Assembly: GCA_036558305.1 (NCBI GenBank)
Contig: DATBFX010000362.1
Span: forward strand, 1-24,511
Direction: 5' to 3'
Origin: DATBFX01 sp036558305
GTDB lineage: Bacteria > Chloroflexota > Chloroflexia > Thermomicrobiales > UBA6265
DNA: 24,511 nt
Of the stretch, positions 1 through 6,640 are shown in pieces (the first letter of the stretch is position 1; each line of letters starts with the position of its first letter). The notes beneath the pieces are model-generated. The model was given only the letters and a program-made list of their open reading frames with translations. It was not told the DNA's origin and did not search any database. Both the position numbers and the translations under genes were made by a program.

Positions 1-2379
1 CTCTCCGCCACCCAGTTGGCGGTCGGCGATTGCCCCGGCGCGGTCGAATCCGTCAATCGGGCGTTGTCACTCGCCCCCGGCGATGCCGACGCGCTCCTCA
101 ACGCCGCCGCCATCGCCTACCGCCAGACCGACGAGGAGCAAGCGCGCGCCAGGTTAGCCGGGATCGACGCCGACGACGCGATCGGCGTCCGCGCCCACGA
201 CGAACTCGGACTCCTCACCATGCTCGACGGGGTGGATCAGCGAGATGGCTATGCCGAACCCTCCCTCCTGGCGACCGCCGCCGCCACCTTCGAAGCGGTC
301 ACGTCGCCGTCTGGACTCGCCGTGCAAGAAGCCGGCGCCGCCGCTGGCTGGGAAGGCGAGACGAACCAGCAGGACGTAACTGCGCTCTATGGCGGCGATG
401 ACCTGACCGCGGCGAAGAGCCGGGTCGAATGGTCGGCCGATCCGGTTCGCCGCCGAGCCGCCATCGACGCCTACGGCCGCGCGATCGACCGCCTGACCGC
501 GCTCGTCGCGCGCCGCCCGAACGATCCGACGGTGGAAGCGGCACTCGCCGGCGCCTACGCCGGTCGCATGGATGCTTACGCGGCAGGGGTCGCCGGCGGC
601 AACCAGGGCGGCGCCCTCGTCGCCGCCGACGCGACGGCGGTCCGAAATCTGGCGGAAAAGGTTTTGGCATCCGACTCCGGCGCCACACGCCGTGACCGCT
701 TGGCGGCGTGGGCGCTGACGTTGGAGGCGCTCAACGATCTGCAACTGTACGGCGGTGCTCAGACAGGCGTCTCCGCGGACGCCGTTCAACAGACGATCGA
801 CCAGGCGACCGGCGACGCGCAAACCGCCCCGCCCGCCGACGACGCCGAAGCCGCGGCAATGCGCGCGATCTACGACGAGGTCTACCGCCACGCGACGGCG
901 ATCGCCCCCAACCCGAGCCGGGCGGCCGCGGCGGCGAGCGCGCGGGCCGCGGTCGTCGGGCCGTCTGCCGCCGATCAAGCGCTGCTGCGCACGGTCTGTG
1001 GCGAGGAGCGCGACCGGCTGGCGGGCGATGCCCTGCTGGCGGCGGGCGATGCGGCCGGCGCCCAGACCCAATACGAATCGGCACTCAAGGCGAATCCGCA
1101 CTTTGCGCCCGCGCTGATCGGACTCAGCGCCGCGCACGAACGGCAAGGAGACACCGCGGGGGCGGTGGCGCAGGCGACGGCGGCGACCACGGCCGCGCCG
1201 AATCTCCCAGCCGCCTGGCGTCAACTCGGGGTTGCGCAGCTTGCGGCGGGCGACGCTGCCGACCGCGATGCGGCATTGGCGACGTTCTTCGGACTGGTCG
1301 CCGGGGAGCCGGGTCAGATCGCCACGGCCGATCTTCGGCAGGCGATCGCCGAACTCGGGGACCTCCTTGGTCGCCGGCCGGAGTTGGCGTCGTCCGTGCA
1401 GCAGGTGATCCCGCAATTCCGGACCACGCTCGACGGCACGCCGGACGACGGCGGCTACCAACTCGCCTCCCGCTACGCCGAACTCGGCCATCTCGCCCTG
1501 ATGGCCGACGACGCCGCGACCGCCGAGGCGTTGTTGCGCCGGTCGCTCGACCTCGACCCGCACCAACCGATCGCGCTGACCGATCTGGCAACCGCGGTGC
1601 TGGCGCAAGGGCACGACGCCACCGCCGAGATCCACGCGGCCCTCGACGAATCCCAGGATCCGATCTGGACGGCAGCCGGGATCGCAGAACCGGTCCTCCT
1701 GGATCGGATGCGCACCCGAGTCGACGATTACACCGCGCGCTTCCCTGATCGGGTCGCGGCGGTCGTGCCGTTGACCGACGAGATCACGGCGGCCGAGGCG
1801 GCGGCGACGCTGCCGGAGGGCGGCACGCCGGTTGCCGAGGCGTCACCGGCGCCACTCCACGCGACGCCCGAGACGACCGCGCCGTTGGCCGCGACACCCG
1901 CCACGCCGACGACCTACGAGAGTCCGACCTTCGGGTTTTCGCTGACGATGACCGACGGGTGGACCATTTCGCAGACGTATTCGCAACCGGGCTCCGAAGG
2001 CGTCCAGGTGACCAACGGCAGCAGTTTCGCGAGCGTCTTCGTGATGACGATGCCGGGGACGACGCCGGCGCAATGCCTGAAACAGGAGCAAAGCACCCTT
2101 TCCACCCAGGAGGGTGTTGGGAACATGACCATCATGACGGACGCCAACGGCAAAGGCATCCGCGGCAGTTCGGCCGATCGGGCCTTCGCCGCGTTCCGCT
2201 ACCCATACAAACAACAGGACGGGTCGTCGGTCGACTACGCCTTTTACATCTCGTGCAGTACCTATCCGGCGCCGGACGCGATGCTCGTGATCGAGCAGAT
2301 CGCCTATGCCGACGACTACGACGCGCAAGCCGCCTCGCGGGAGGAACTGGTGGCAACGCTGAAGGTGCCCAAGGAGTAG
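1..2379 (+). CDS. TPR-repeat protein with C-terminal PsbP/MOG1-like domain (5' end missing)
   Basis: The reading frame is open to the window edge, so the N-terminus and any signal peptide are missing; 792 residues are visible. Degenerate tetratricopeptide repeats are seen at about residues 1-40, 150-185, 340-410 and 485-535, with typical A-x-G-D-x-x-x-A and L-x-P-x-x-x-x-A spacing. A Thr/Pro/Ala-rich linker (about 612-645) leads to a separate domain (about 645-792) that begins SPTFGFSLTMTDGW. That opening resembles the PsbP/MOG1/DUF1795 fold by eye only. This domain has two cysteines (in QCLK and ISCSTY) that could form a disulfide, which fits an extracytoplasmic location. TPR arrays mediate protein contacts and no catalytic motif is visible. 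The stop is TAG at 2377. The substrate or partner is unknown. The CDS and TPR call are firm; the C-terminal fold assignment is tentative. Confidence 0.85.
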   Translation, partial: LSATQLAVGDCPGAVESVNRALSLAPGDADALLNAAAIAYRQTDEEQARARLAGIDADDAIGVRAHDELGLLTMLDGVDQRDGYAEPSLLATAAATFEAVTSPSGLAVQEAGAAAGWEGETNQQDVTALYGGDDLTAAKSRVEWSADPVRRRAAIDAYGRAIDRLTALVARRPNDPTVEAALAGAYAGRMDAYAAGVAGGNQGGALVAADATAVRNLAEKVLASDSGATRRDRLAAWALTLEALNDLQLYGGAQTGVSADAVQQTIDQATGDAQTAPPADDAEAAAMRAIYDEVYRHATAIAPNPSRAAAAASARAAVVGPSAADQALLRTVCGEERDRLAGDALLAAGDAAGAQTQYESALKANPHFAPALIGLSAAHERQGDTAGAVAQATAATTAAPNLPAAWRQLGVAQLAAGDAADRDAALATFFGLVAGEPGQIATADLRQAIAELGDLLGRRPELASSVQQVIPQFRTTLDGTPDDGGYQLASRYAELGHLALMADDAATAEALLRRSLDLDPHQPIALTDLATAVLAQGHDATAEIHAALDESQDPIWTAAGIAEPVLLDRMRTRVDDYTARFPDRVAAVVPLTDEITAAEAAATLPEGGTPVAEASPAPLHATPETTAPLAATPATPTTYESPTFGFSLTMTDGWTISQTYSQPGSEGVQVTNGSSFASVFVMTMPGTTPAQCLKQEQSTLSTQEGVGNMTIMTDANGKGIRGSSADRAFAAFRYPYKQQDGSSVDYAFYISCSTYPAPDAMLVIEQIAYADDYDAQAASREELVATLKVPKE

Positions 2380-2419
2380 GGCGATCCGACCCGAGCGGCG
2401 ATGGCTCGCGGTCCGGCGT

Positions 2420-2425
2420 TAGAAT
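2420..2425 (+). promoter_or_regulatory. candidate -10 element upstream of the aldehyde dehydrogenase
   Basis: TAGAAT matches the sigma-70 -10 consensus at five of six bases and lies 47 nt before the proposed GTG start at 2473, in the short gap after the TPR gene. No convincing -35 hexamer lies 16-18 nt upstream, so this is only a candidate. Confidence 0.25.
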
Positions 2426-2472
2426 GGTCGCAGAGTCGTGCGACGAACCGCCATCAGGAGGGTAAGCAGGGC

Positions 2473-3954
2473 GTGACGGCAACAGCGACAGAAGCCAAGA
2501 CCTACGGCAACTACATCGGTGGCGAGTGGCGACCGGCGAAGTCGGGCGGCACCTTCGAAGACCGGAGCCCGGCGAACACCGACGACCTGATCGGTCGGTT
2601 CGCGGCCTCCGGGGCGGAGGACGTCGACGCGGCGGTAACGGCAGCGGCGGAAACCGCTGAGAGCTGGCGGAATACCTCGGCGATCGCGCGGGCCAACATC
2701 CTGTTCAAGGCCGCGGAGATCCTGGCGTCACGGGTCAACGACGTCGGGCGGGAGTTGACGCGGGAAGAAGGCAAGACGCTCAAGGAGGGGATCGGCGAGA
2801 CGGGGCGGGCCGTCCAGATCCTCCGCTACTTCGCCGGCGAGGCGCAGCAACCGTCCGGCGAGCACTACCCGTCGATGAACCCGCTGACGCTGCTCTACAC
2901 CGTCCGCGAACCGCTCGGCGTGATCGCGGCGGTCACCCCCTGGAACTTCCCGATCGCGATCCCGGCCTGGAAACTCGCGCCGGCGCTCGCGTTCGGCAAC
3001 ACCGTCGTGTTCAAGCCGGCGAGTCTGACGCCCTTGACGGCGGTGCGTCTGGTCGAGGCCCTGGCGGAGGCCGGCTTGCCCGCTGGTGTGCTCAACATGG
3101 TCACCGGCAGCGCCTCGGCCGTCGGCGATCCGCTGGTCAAGGACGAGCGCGTCGTCGGCATCTCGTTTACCGGGTCCAACGCCGTCGGCGGCGAGTTGCG
3201 GAAATTGGCCGCCGAGCGCGGGGCGAAACTCCAACTCGAACTCGGCGGCAAGAACCCGGCGATCGTCCTCGCCGACGCCGATCTCGACCACGCGCTCGGG
3301 CACGTCGTGACCGGCGCCATGTGGAGCACCGGACAGAAGTGCACGGCGACCAGCCGGGCGATCGTCGACCGCCGCATCGCCGCGGAGTTCACCTCGCGGC
3401 TGACCGAACGGATCGCGGGGTTGAAAGTCGGCGATCCGCTGGCGGCGGAGACGCAGATCGGCCCCGTCGTCTCGGAGGAGGCGGCCGAGCGGATCGTCGG
3501 CGAGGTCGAGTCGGCCAAGCGCACCGGCGTCCACCTGCTCGCCGGCGGCGGTCGGCTGAGTGACAACGGACGGGGCAAGGGGCACTTCGTCGCGCCCACG
3601 CTTTTCGGCGACGTCGATCCGGCGTCCCGACTCGGCCAGGAGGAAGTGTTCGGCCCGGTGCTCGGCGTGATCCCCGTCGACGGTCTCGACGAGGCAATGG
3701 CCGTGGCCAACTCCGTCCGTTTCGGTCTTTCGGCATCGCTCTTCACCCGCGACCTCGGCAAGGCGCTCGCCTTCGCCCGCGGTATCCAGGCCGGCGTCGT
3801 CCACGTCAACAGCGAAACGCCCGGCGCCGAACCCCAAGTACCCTTCGGCGGTATGAAGGGTTCCAGCTCCTATTCCCGCGAGCAAGGCAAAGCAGCGCGC
3901 GAATTCTTTACCCAGACGAAGACCGTCTATTTCGATCCGCCGCCGGCCGATTAG
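2473..3954 (+). CDS. aldehyde dehydrogenase, 2,5-dioxovalerate/alpha-ketoglutarate semialdehyde type
   Basis: NAD(P)-dependent oxidation of an aldehyde to a carboxylate by a cytoplasmic ALDH-superfamily enzyme. The protein has 493 residues, the usual family length. Visible residues (from the GTG start) are Asn158 in TPWNFP, Lys181 in FKPAS (cofactor binding), the general base Glu256 in LELGGK and the nucleophile Cys290 in GQKCTATSR. GQ(K/R)CTATSR and the C-terminal GAEPQVPFGGMKGSS block are typical of 2,5-dioxovalerate dehydrogenases of pentose, glucarate and hydroxyproline catabolism, so that substrate is the best guess; no pathway neighbours support it. An upstream in-frame ATG at 2401 exists, but GTG 2473 has an AGGAGGG ribosome-binding site at 2456-2462 and gives the standard N-terminus, ending in NYIGGEW. 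Other succinate- or betaine-type semialdehydes cannot be excluded. Confidence 0.92.
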   Translation: MTATATEAKTYGNYIGGEWRPAKSGGTFEDRSPANTDDLIGRFAASGAEDVDAAVTAAAETAESWRNTSAIARANILFKAAEILASRVNDVGRELTREEGKTLKEGIGETGRAVQILRYFAGEAQQPSGEHYPSMNPLTLLYTVREPLGVIAAVTPWNFPIAIPAWKLAPALAFGNTVVFKPASLTPLTAVRLVEALAEAGLPAGVLNMVTGSASAVGDPLVKDERVVGISFTGSNAVGGELRKLAAERGAKLQLELGGKNPAIVLADADLDHALGHVVTGAMWSTGQKCTATSRAIVDRRIAAEFTSRLTERIAGLKVGDPLAAETQIGPVVSEEAAERIVGEVESAKRTGVHLLAGGGRLSDNGRGKGHFVAPTLFGDVDPASRLGQEEVFGPVLGVIPVDGLDEAMAVANSVRFGLSASLFTRDLGKALAFARGIQAGVVHVNSETPGAEPQVPFGGMKGSSSYSREQGKAAREFFTQTKTVYFDPPPAD

Positions 3955-3985
3955 GCGGCAAGGCGGCAAGGCGGCGAGGCGGCAA
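3954..3985 (+). repeat. tandem array of four 8-nt units (GGCGGCAA)
   Basis: Units are at 3954-3961, 3962-3969, 3970-3977 (one A-to-G change) and 3978-3985. The array starts on the last base of the aldehyde dehydrogenase stop codon and is non-coding. Confidence 0.85.
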
Positions 3986-3992
3986 GGGAAAA

Positions 3993-4024
3993 GGCTACCG
4001 GCCACCGGCTACCGGCTACCGGCT
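3993..4024 (+). repeat. tandem array of four 7-nt units (GGCTACC) plus a partial fifth
   Basis: Units are at 3993-3999, 4000-4006 (one T-to-C change), 4007-4013 and 4014-4020, followed by a GGCT remnant. The array ends a few bases before the AGGGAG ribosome-binding site (4031-4036) of the OsmC-family gene, so copy-number change would alter the leader of that gene. Confidence 0.85.
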
Positions 4025-4042
4025 CAAGAAAGGGAGAAAACG

Positions 4043-4483
4043 ATGGCAGAGCGAGAGGCGACGGCGGTCTGGCAGGGCGGATTGATGGACGGCTCGGGGT
4101 CGTTCGACGTCGGGAGTGGCGCGATCCCGCATCAGGCGGTGACCTGGGCGTCGCGCACCGAGGAGCCGGCGGGTAAGACGAGCCCGGAGGAGTTGATCGC
4201 CGCCGCGCACGCCGCGTGCTACGCGATGGCGCTCTCCTACACGCTGCAAAACGCCGGTCACGCGCCGGAGCGCCTCACGGTGACGTCGCAGGTCGGGTTC
4301 GGACCGAAACCGGGCGGCGGCATGCAGGTGACGCATTCGAACCTGACCGTCCGCGGCAGGGTCCCCGGTCTCGACCAGGCGGGCTTCGCCGACCTCGCCC
4401 GCCAGGGCGAGCAGGGCTGCCCGGTCTCCAACGCGCTGCGCAACAACGTAGAAATCAATTTGGAGGCAACGCTGGAGTCGTAG
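4043..4483 (+). CDS. OsmC/Ohr-family peroxiredoxin
   Basis: A 146-residue protein, the normal size for OsmC-family thiol peroxidases, which reduce organic hydroperoxides in the cytoplasm. The two redox cysteines are visible: Cys59 in HAACYAMAL (peroxidatic) and Cys126 in GCPVSNAL (resolving). The TSPEELIAAAHAACYAMAL segment fits the OsmC rather than the Ohr branch, although by-eye separation is weak. ATG 4043 follows AGGGAG at 4031-4036 with a 6-nt spacer. It lies downstream of the aldehyde dehydrogenase on the same strand, but two tandem repeat arrays fill the gap, so co-transcription is possible but not shown. A nested palindromic element follows the stop. Confidence 0.93.
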   Translation: MAEREATAVWQGGLMDGSGSFDVGSGAIPHQAVTWASRTEEPAGKTSPEELIAAAHAACYAMALSYTLQNAGHAPERLTVTSQVGFGPKPGGGMQVTHSNLTVRGRVPGLDQAGFADLARQGEQGCPVSNALRNNVEINLEATLES

Positions 4484-4508
4484 TTCGGGAGGCGAGTTCG
4501 TACCCGAC

Positions 4509-4635
4509 GGCGCCCGGGGTTCAAACCCCGGGCTCATCCCCATAAGCCCTCTGAAGAGGGCTGAGGGGAACGCGCCTCGTTAGCCTGATTCATCAGGCTT
4601 ATCTGGGTGAGCCCGGGGATTTATCCCCGGGCGCC
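4509..4635. repeat. nested palindromic element (four hairpins inside one long inverted repeat)
   Basis: The outer arms (4509-4548 and 4596-4635, about 40 nt each) are imperfect reverse complements. Each arm contains its own hairpin: 4512-4533 (8-bp GC stem) and 4611-4632 (9-bp stem). Two further hairpins lie inward: 4545-4562 (7-bp stem, TGAA loop) and 4582-4599 (7-bp stem, TTCA loop). It fills the gap between two convergent genes. The architecture resembles REP/BIME or MITE-like intergenic elements; no transposase gene is present in the window. Confidence 0.8.
4512..4632. terminator. possible bidirectional termination region
   Basis: GC-rich hairpins lie 29 nt after the OsmC stop (+) and 55 nt after the S9 peptidase stop (-), where terminators of convergent genes are expected. 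No U-tract follows any stem in either direction, so intrinsic termination is uncertain. Confidence 0.35.
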
Positions 4636-4686
4636 GAGGTCCGCGACGTTCGCAATCCGGACACCTCGCACGGTTTATCATGACCG

Positions 4687-6510
4687 TCACCGCGCCAAAT
4701 GCGTCTCCAAGAATTCGGCGGTGTCGCGGAACGCTTTGAGTTCGTTGGCGCGTTTCGTGAAGCCGTGGCCTTCGTCGTCGTAGACGTCGTACTTGACGGG
4801 AACGCCGCGGGCGCGCAGGCGCTCGACGATCTGGTCGCTTTCCGATTGGACGACGCGCGGGTCGTTGGCGCCTTGGATGACGAAGAGCGGCGCTTTGATC
4901 TGATCGACATACGTGATCGGGGAGCGCGACGTCAGGAAATCGGCTTCGGTCTCGGGGTCGCCCACCCAATCGGCCATGAACCGGCGCCAGGTCGGCGGCA
5001 CCGCCTTGGCGAAGGTGACGAGGTTGGATGGGCCGACGATGTCGACCGCCGCCGCCCAGTAGTCCGGCAACCGGCTGACGCAGGAGAGGGTCGCGAACCC
5101 GCCGTAAGAACCGCCGTAGACGCCGAGTCGCTTCGGATCGACCCACGGCAGGGATTGCAGATATTTCGTGGCCGCCTCGAAGTCTTTGAGGTCGTCGCCG
5201 CCGAAGTCGCGATGAATCAACTTCTGGTAGGTCTTGCCGTAGCCGGTCGAGCCGCGGATGTTCGTCGCCAGGATGCCGATGCCGCGGCTGAGCAGGTACT
5301 GGTAGAGCCCGCTGTACTGGTACGCGGGCCGCTCCTGGTATTCCGGACCGCCGTGGATCGAGAGCACGGCCGCGAACGGTCCATTGCCTTTCGGTCGGTA
5401 GAGGAAGGCCGGGATCTGCTTGCCGTCGAAGGTCGGGAACCGAACGAGTTCGGGTTCGATCAGATCCGCTTCGTCGATCCCGCCGAGGAACCCGTCGGTG
5501 ATCTGGGACACGGTCGCGTTCGGGACGTCGAGCACGTAGATCTCGGCCGGGTGGGTAGCCCGACTGAGCATCAGCCCGATCTTCGTGCCGTCCGGCGACA
5601 CCTTGAGCAGTTGCACCACGCCGTTCGGAATCGCCGGCAGATCGATCGCCTCGCCCGTCCGTTCGTCGCGGGCATTGAGTCGCGAGTAACCGTCTTCGTT
5701 GACGCACCAGGCGAGGAGTGACCCGTCTGACGCGGCGGCAACGTGCTCGATATCCCAATCGGGCGTCAGGTCCCAGGTGTGGGAGCCGCTGGCCAGATCG
5801 TAGAGGGCCAGGCCCATGAACTCGCGGCCCTCGTCCGTCACCATGTAGAACCCCGAGCCGTCGCGTTTCCAGGGACCAGGCAGGTATTGGACTTCGCCTT
5901 CGTGCGGGGTCAAGATGTGCCGTGTCCCGCCGTCGCGCGAGACCAGATAGATGTCGTTGTCGGTGTTGGAGTTCACCTTGATTGCCGTCAACCAGGTGCC
6001 GTCCGGCGACCACTCGGCCGCGAAGTAGTTGGCATCACCCGCGAGCAGGCGACGGGTTTCGCCCGAAGTCACGTCGCGGATGACGACGTCCTGGTCGGTC
6101 GGCTCGCGGTCGTTGCCGGCGTAGGCGATGAGCCGGCCGTCCGGCGACCAGGCCCCGTCCGCGAGGTAATGTTGAACGTCCGGCTCCGAGACGAACGCTT
6201 CCGGCTGACCGCCCCGCTCGGAAATGGCGTAGATCTGGTAGAACTCGTCGCCGTGCGTATCGGCCGTGAACAGGATCGTCTCGCCATCGGGCGACCAGGC
6301 GATGTCCCGCACCGCCTGCTCGGTGTAGAGCGTCAACTGGCGGGGATAGCCGCCGCTACTCGGTTGGCGCCAGACGTTGAACTGCCCCGAGGTGTTCGTC
6401 GAGTAGGCGACCGCCGCACCGTCGGGAGAAAACGCCAGGGTCGGCTGGTAACGGCGAATGGCGGTGAACTGGTCGAAGGCGTAGCGTTTCGGGGCGTCCT
6501 CGCGGGGCAT
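4687..6510 (-). CDS. S9 family peptidase (prolyl oligopeptidase / acylaminoacyl-peptidase type)
   Basis: A serine peptidase that cleaves short peptides or acylated N-terminal residues. The 607-residue protein has an N-terminal beta-propeller (about 1-345) with repeated blade motifs such as AFSPDG, AWSPDG and AEWSPDG. The C-terminal alpha/beta hydrolase (about 350-607) shows the catalytic triad Ser468 (GGSYGG), Asp550 (QGANDPRV) and His582 (DEGHGF), with the oxyanion-hole HGGP at 386-389. No signal peptide is seen, so it is probably cytoplasmic. ATG 6510 is preceded by a GAGGAG ribosome-binding site 5 nt upstream. It is convergent to the OsmC gene and downstream of the polysaccharide locus on the same strand, but hairpins in the 120-nt gap suggest a separate unit. 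The exact substrate within S9 cannot be settled by eye. Confidence 0.94.
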   Translation of the reverse strand: MPREDAPKRYAFDQFTAIRRYQPTLAFSPDGAAVAYSTNTSGQFNVWRQPSSGGYPRQLTLYTEQAVRDIAWSPDGETILFTADTHGDEFYQIYAISERGGQPEAFVSEPDVQHYLADGAWSPDGRLIAYAGNDREPTDQDVVIRDVTSGETRRLLAGDANYFAAEWSPDGTWLTAIKVNSNTDNDIYLVSRDGGTRHILTPHEGEVQYLPGPWKRDGSGFYMVTDEGREFMGLALYDLASGSHTWDLTPDWDIEHVAAASDGSLLAWCVNEDGYSRLNARDERTGEAIDLPAIPNGVVQLLKVSPDGTKIGLMLSRATHPAEIYVLDVPNATVSQITDGFLGGIDEADLIEPELVRFPTFDGKQIPAFLYRPKGNGPFAAVLSIHGGPEYQERPAYQYSGLYQYLLSRGIGILATNIRGSTGYGKTYQKLIHRDFGGDDLKDFEAATKYLQSLPWVDPKRLGVYGGSYGGFATLSCVSRLPDYWAAAVDIVGPSNLVTFAKAVPPTWRRFMADWVGDPETEADFLTSRSPITYVDQIKAPLFVIQGANDPRVVQSESDQIVERLRARGVPVKYDVYDDEGHGFTKRANELKAFRDTAEFLETHLAR

Positions 6511-6533
6511 AGGATCTCCTCATCCTTTGCGGC

Positions 6534-6581
6534 GGTGCGTGCACGCACCACCCCACGGACCTCGACCGATGACGGTCGAGG
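6534..6581. other. palindrome plus 9-bp hairpin in the leader of the S9 peptidase gene
   Basis: A perfect 16-bp palindrome, GGTGCGTGCACGCACC, lies at 6534-6549, and a perfect 9-bp stem with an ATGA loop at 6560-6581. Read leftward they lie between the BY-kinase stop and the peptidase start. They could end kinase transcription, form a peptidase leader structure, or bind a regulator. No U-tract is present. Confidence 0.6.
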
Positions 6582-6625
6582 CGATTTCGGAGGAGGATAC
6601 CCCAGGCCGGAGGACGTTTCGTAGG

Positions 6626-6640
6626 GGCCGCTACGCGGCC
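6626..6640. other. small hairpin over the BY-kinase stop codon
   Basis: A GGCCGC/GCGGCC 6-bp stem with a 3-nt loop covers the kinase TAG stop (6631-6633 on the minus strand). It is possibly the first part of a termination or mRNA-stabilising structure with the 6534-6581 stems. Confidence 0.45.

Noticed and set aside
154..1635. A 493-codon open frame on the - strand opposite the TPR gene
   Set aside because: A shadow of the TPR frame: Arg/Gly/Val-rich, with no recognisable domain and no ribosome-binding site.
4509..4635. CRISPR array or tRNA gene suggested by repeated palindromes and GGTTCAAACCCC
   Set aside because: There is no regular repeat-spacer pattern, and although the GGTTCAAACCCC string resembles a T-loop, no acceptor, D or anticodon stems surround it.
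4699..6624. Two long + strand frames opposite the S9 peptidase
   Set aside because: The peptidase has a complete catalytic triad and propeller motifs; the opposite frames lack any domain signal.
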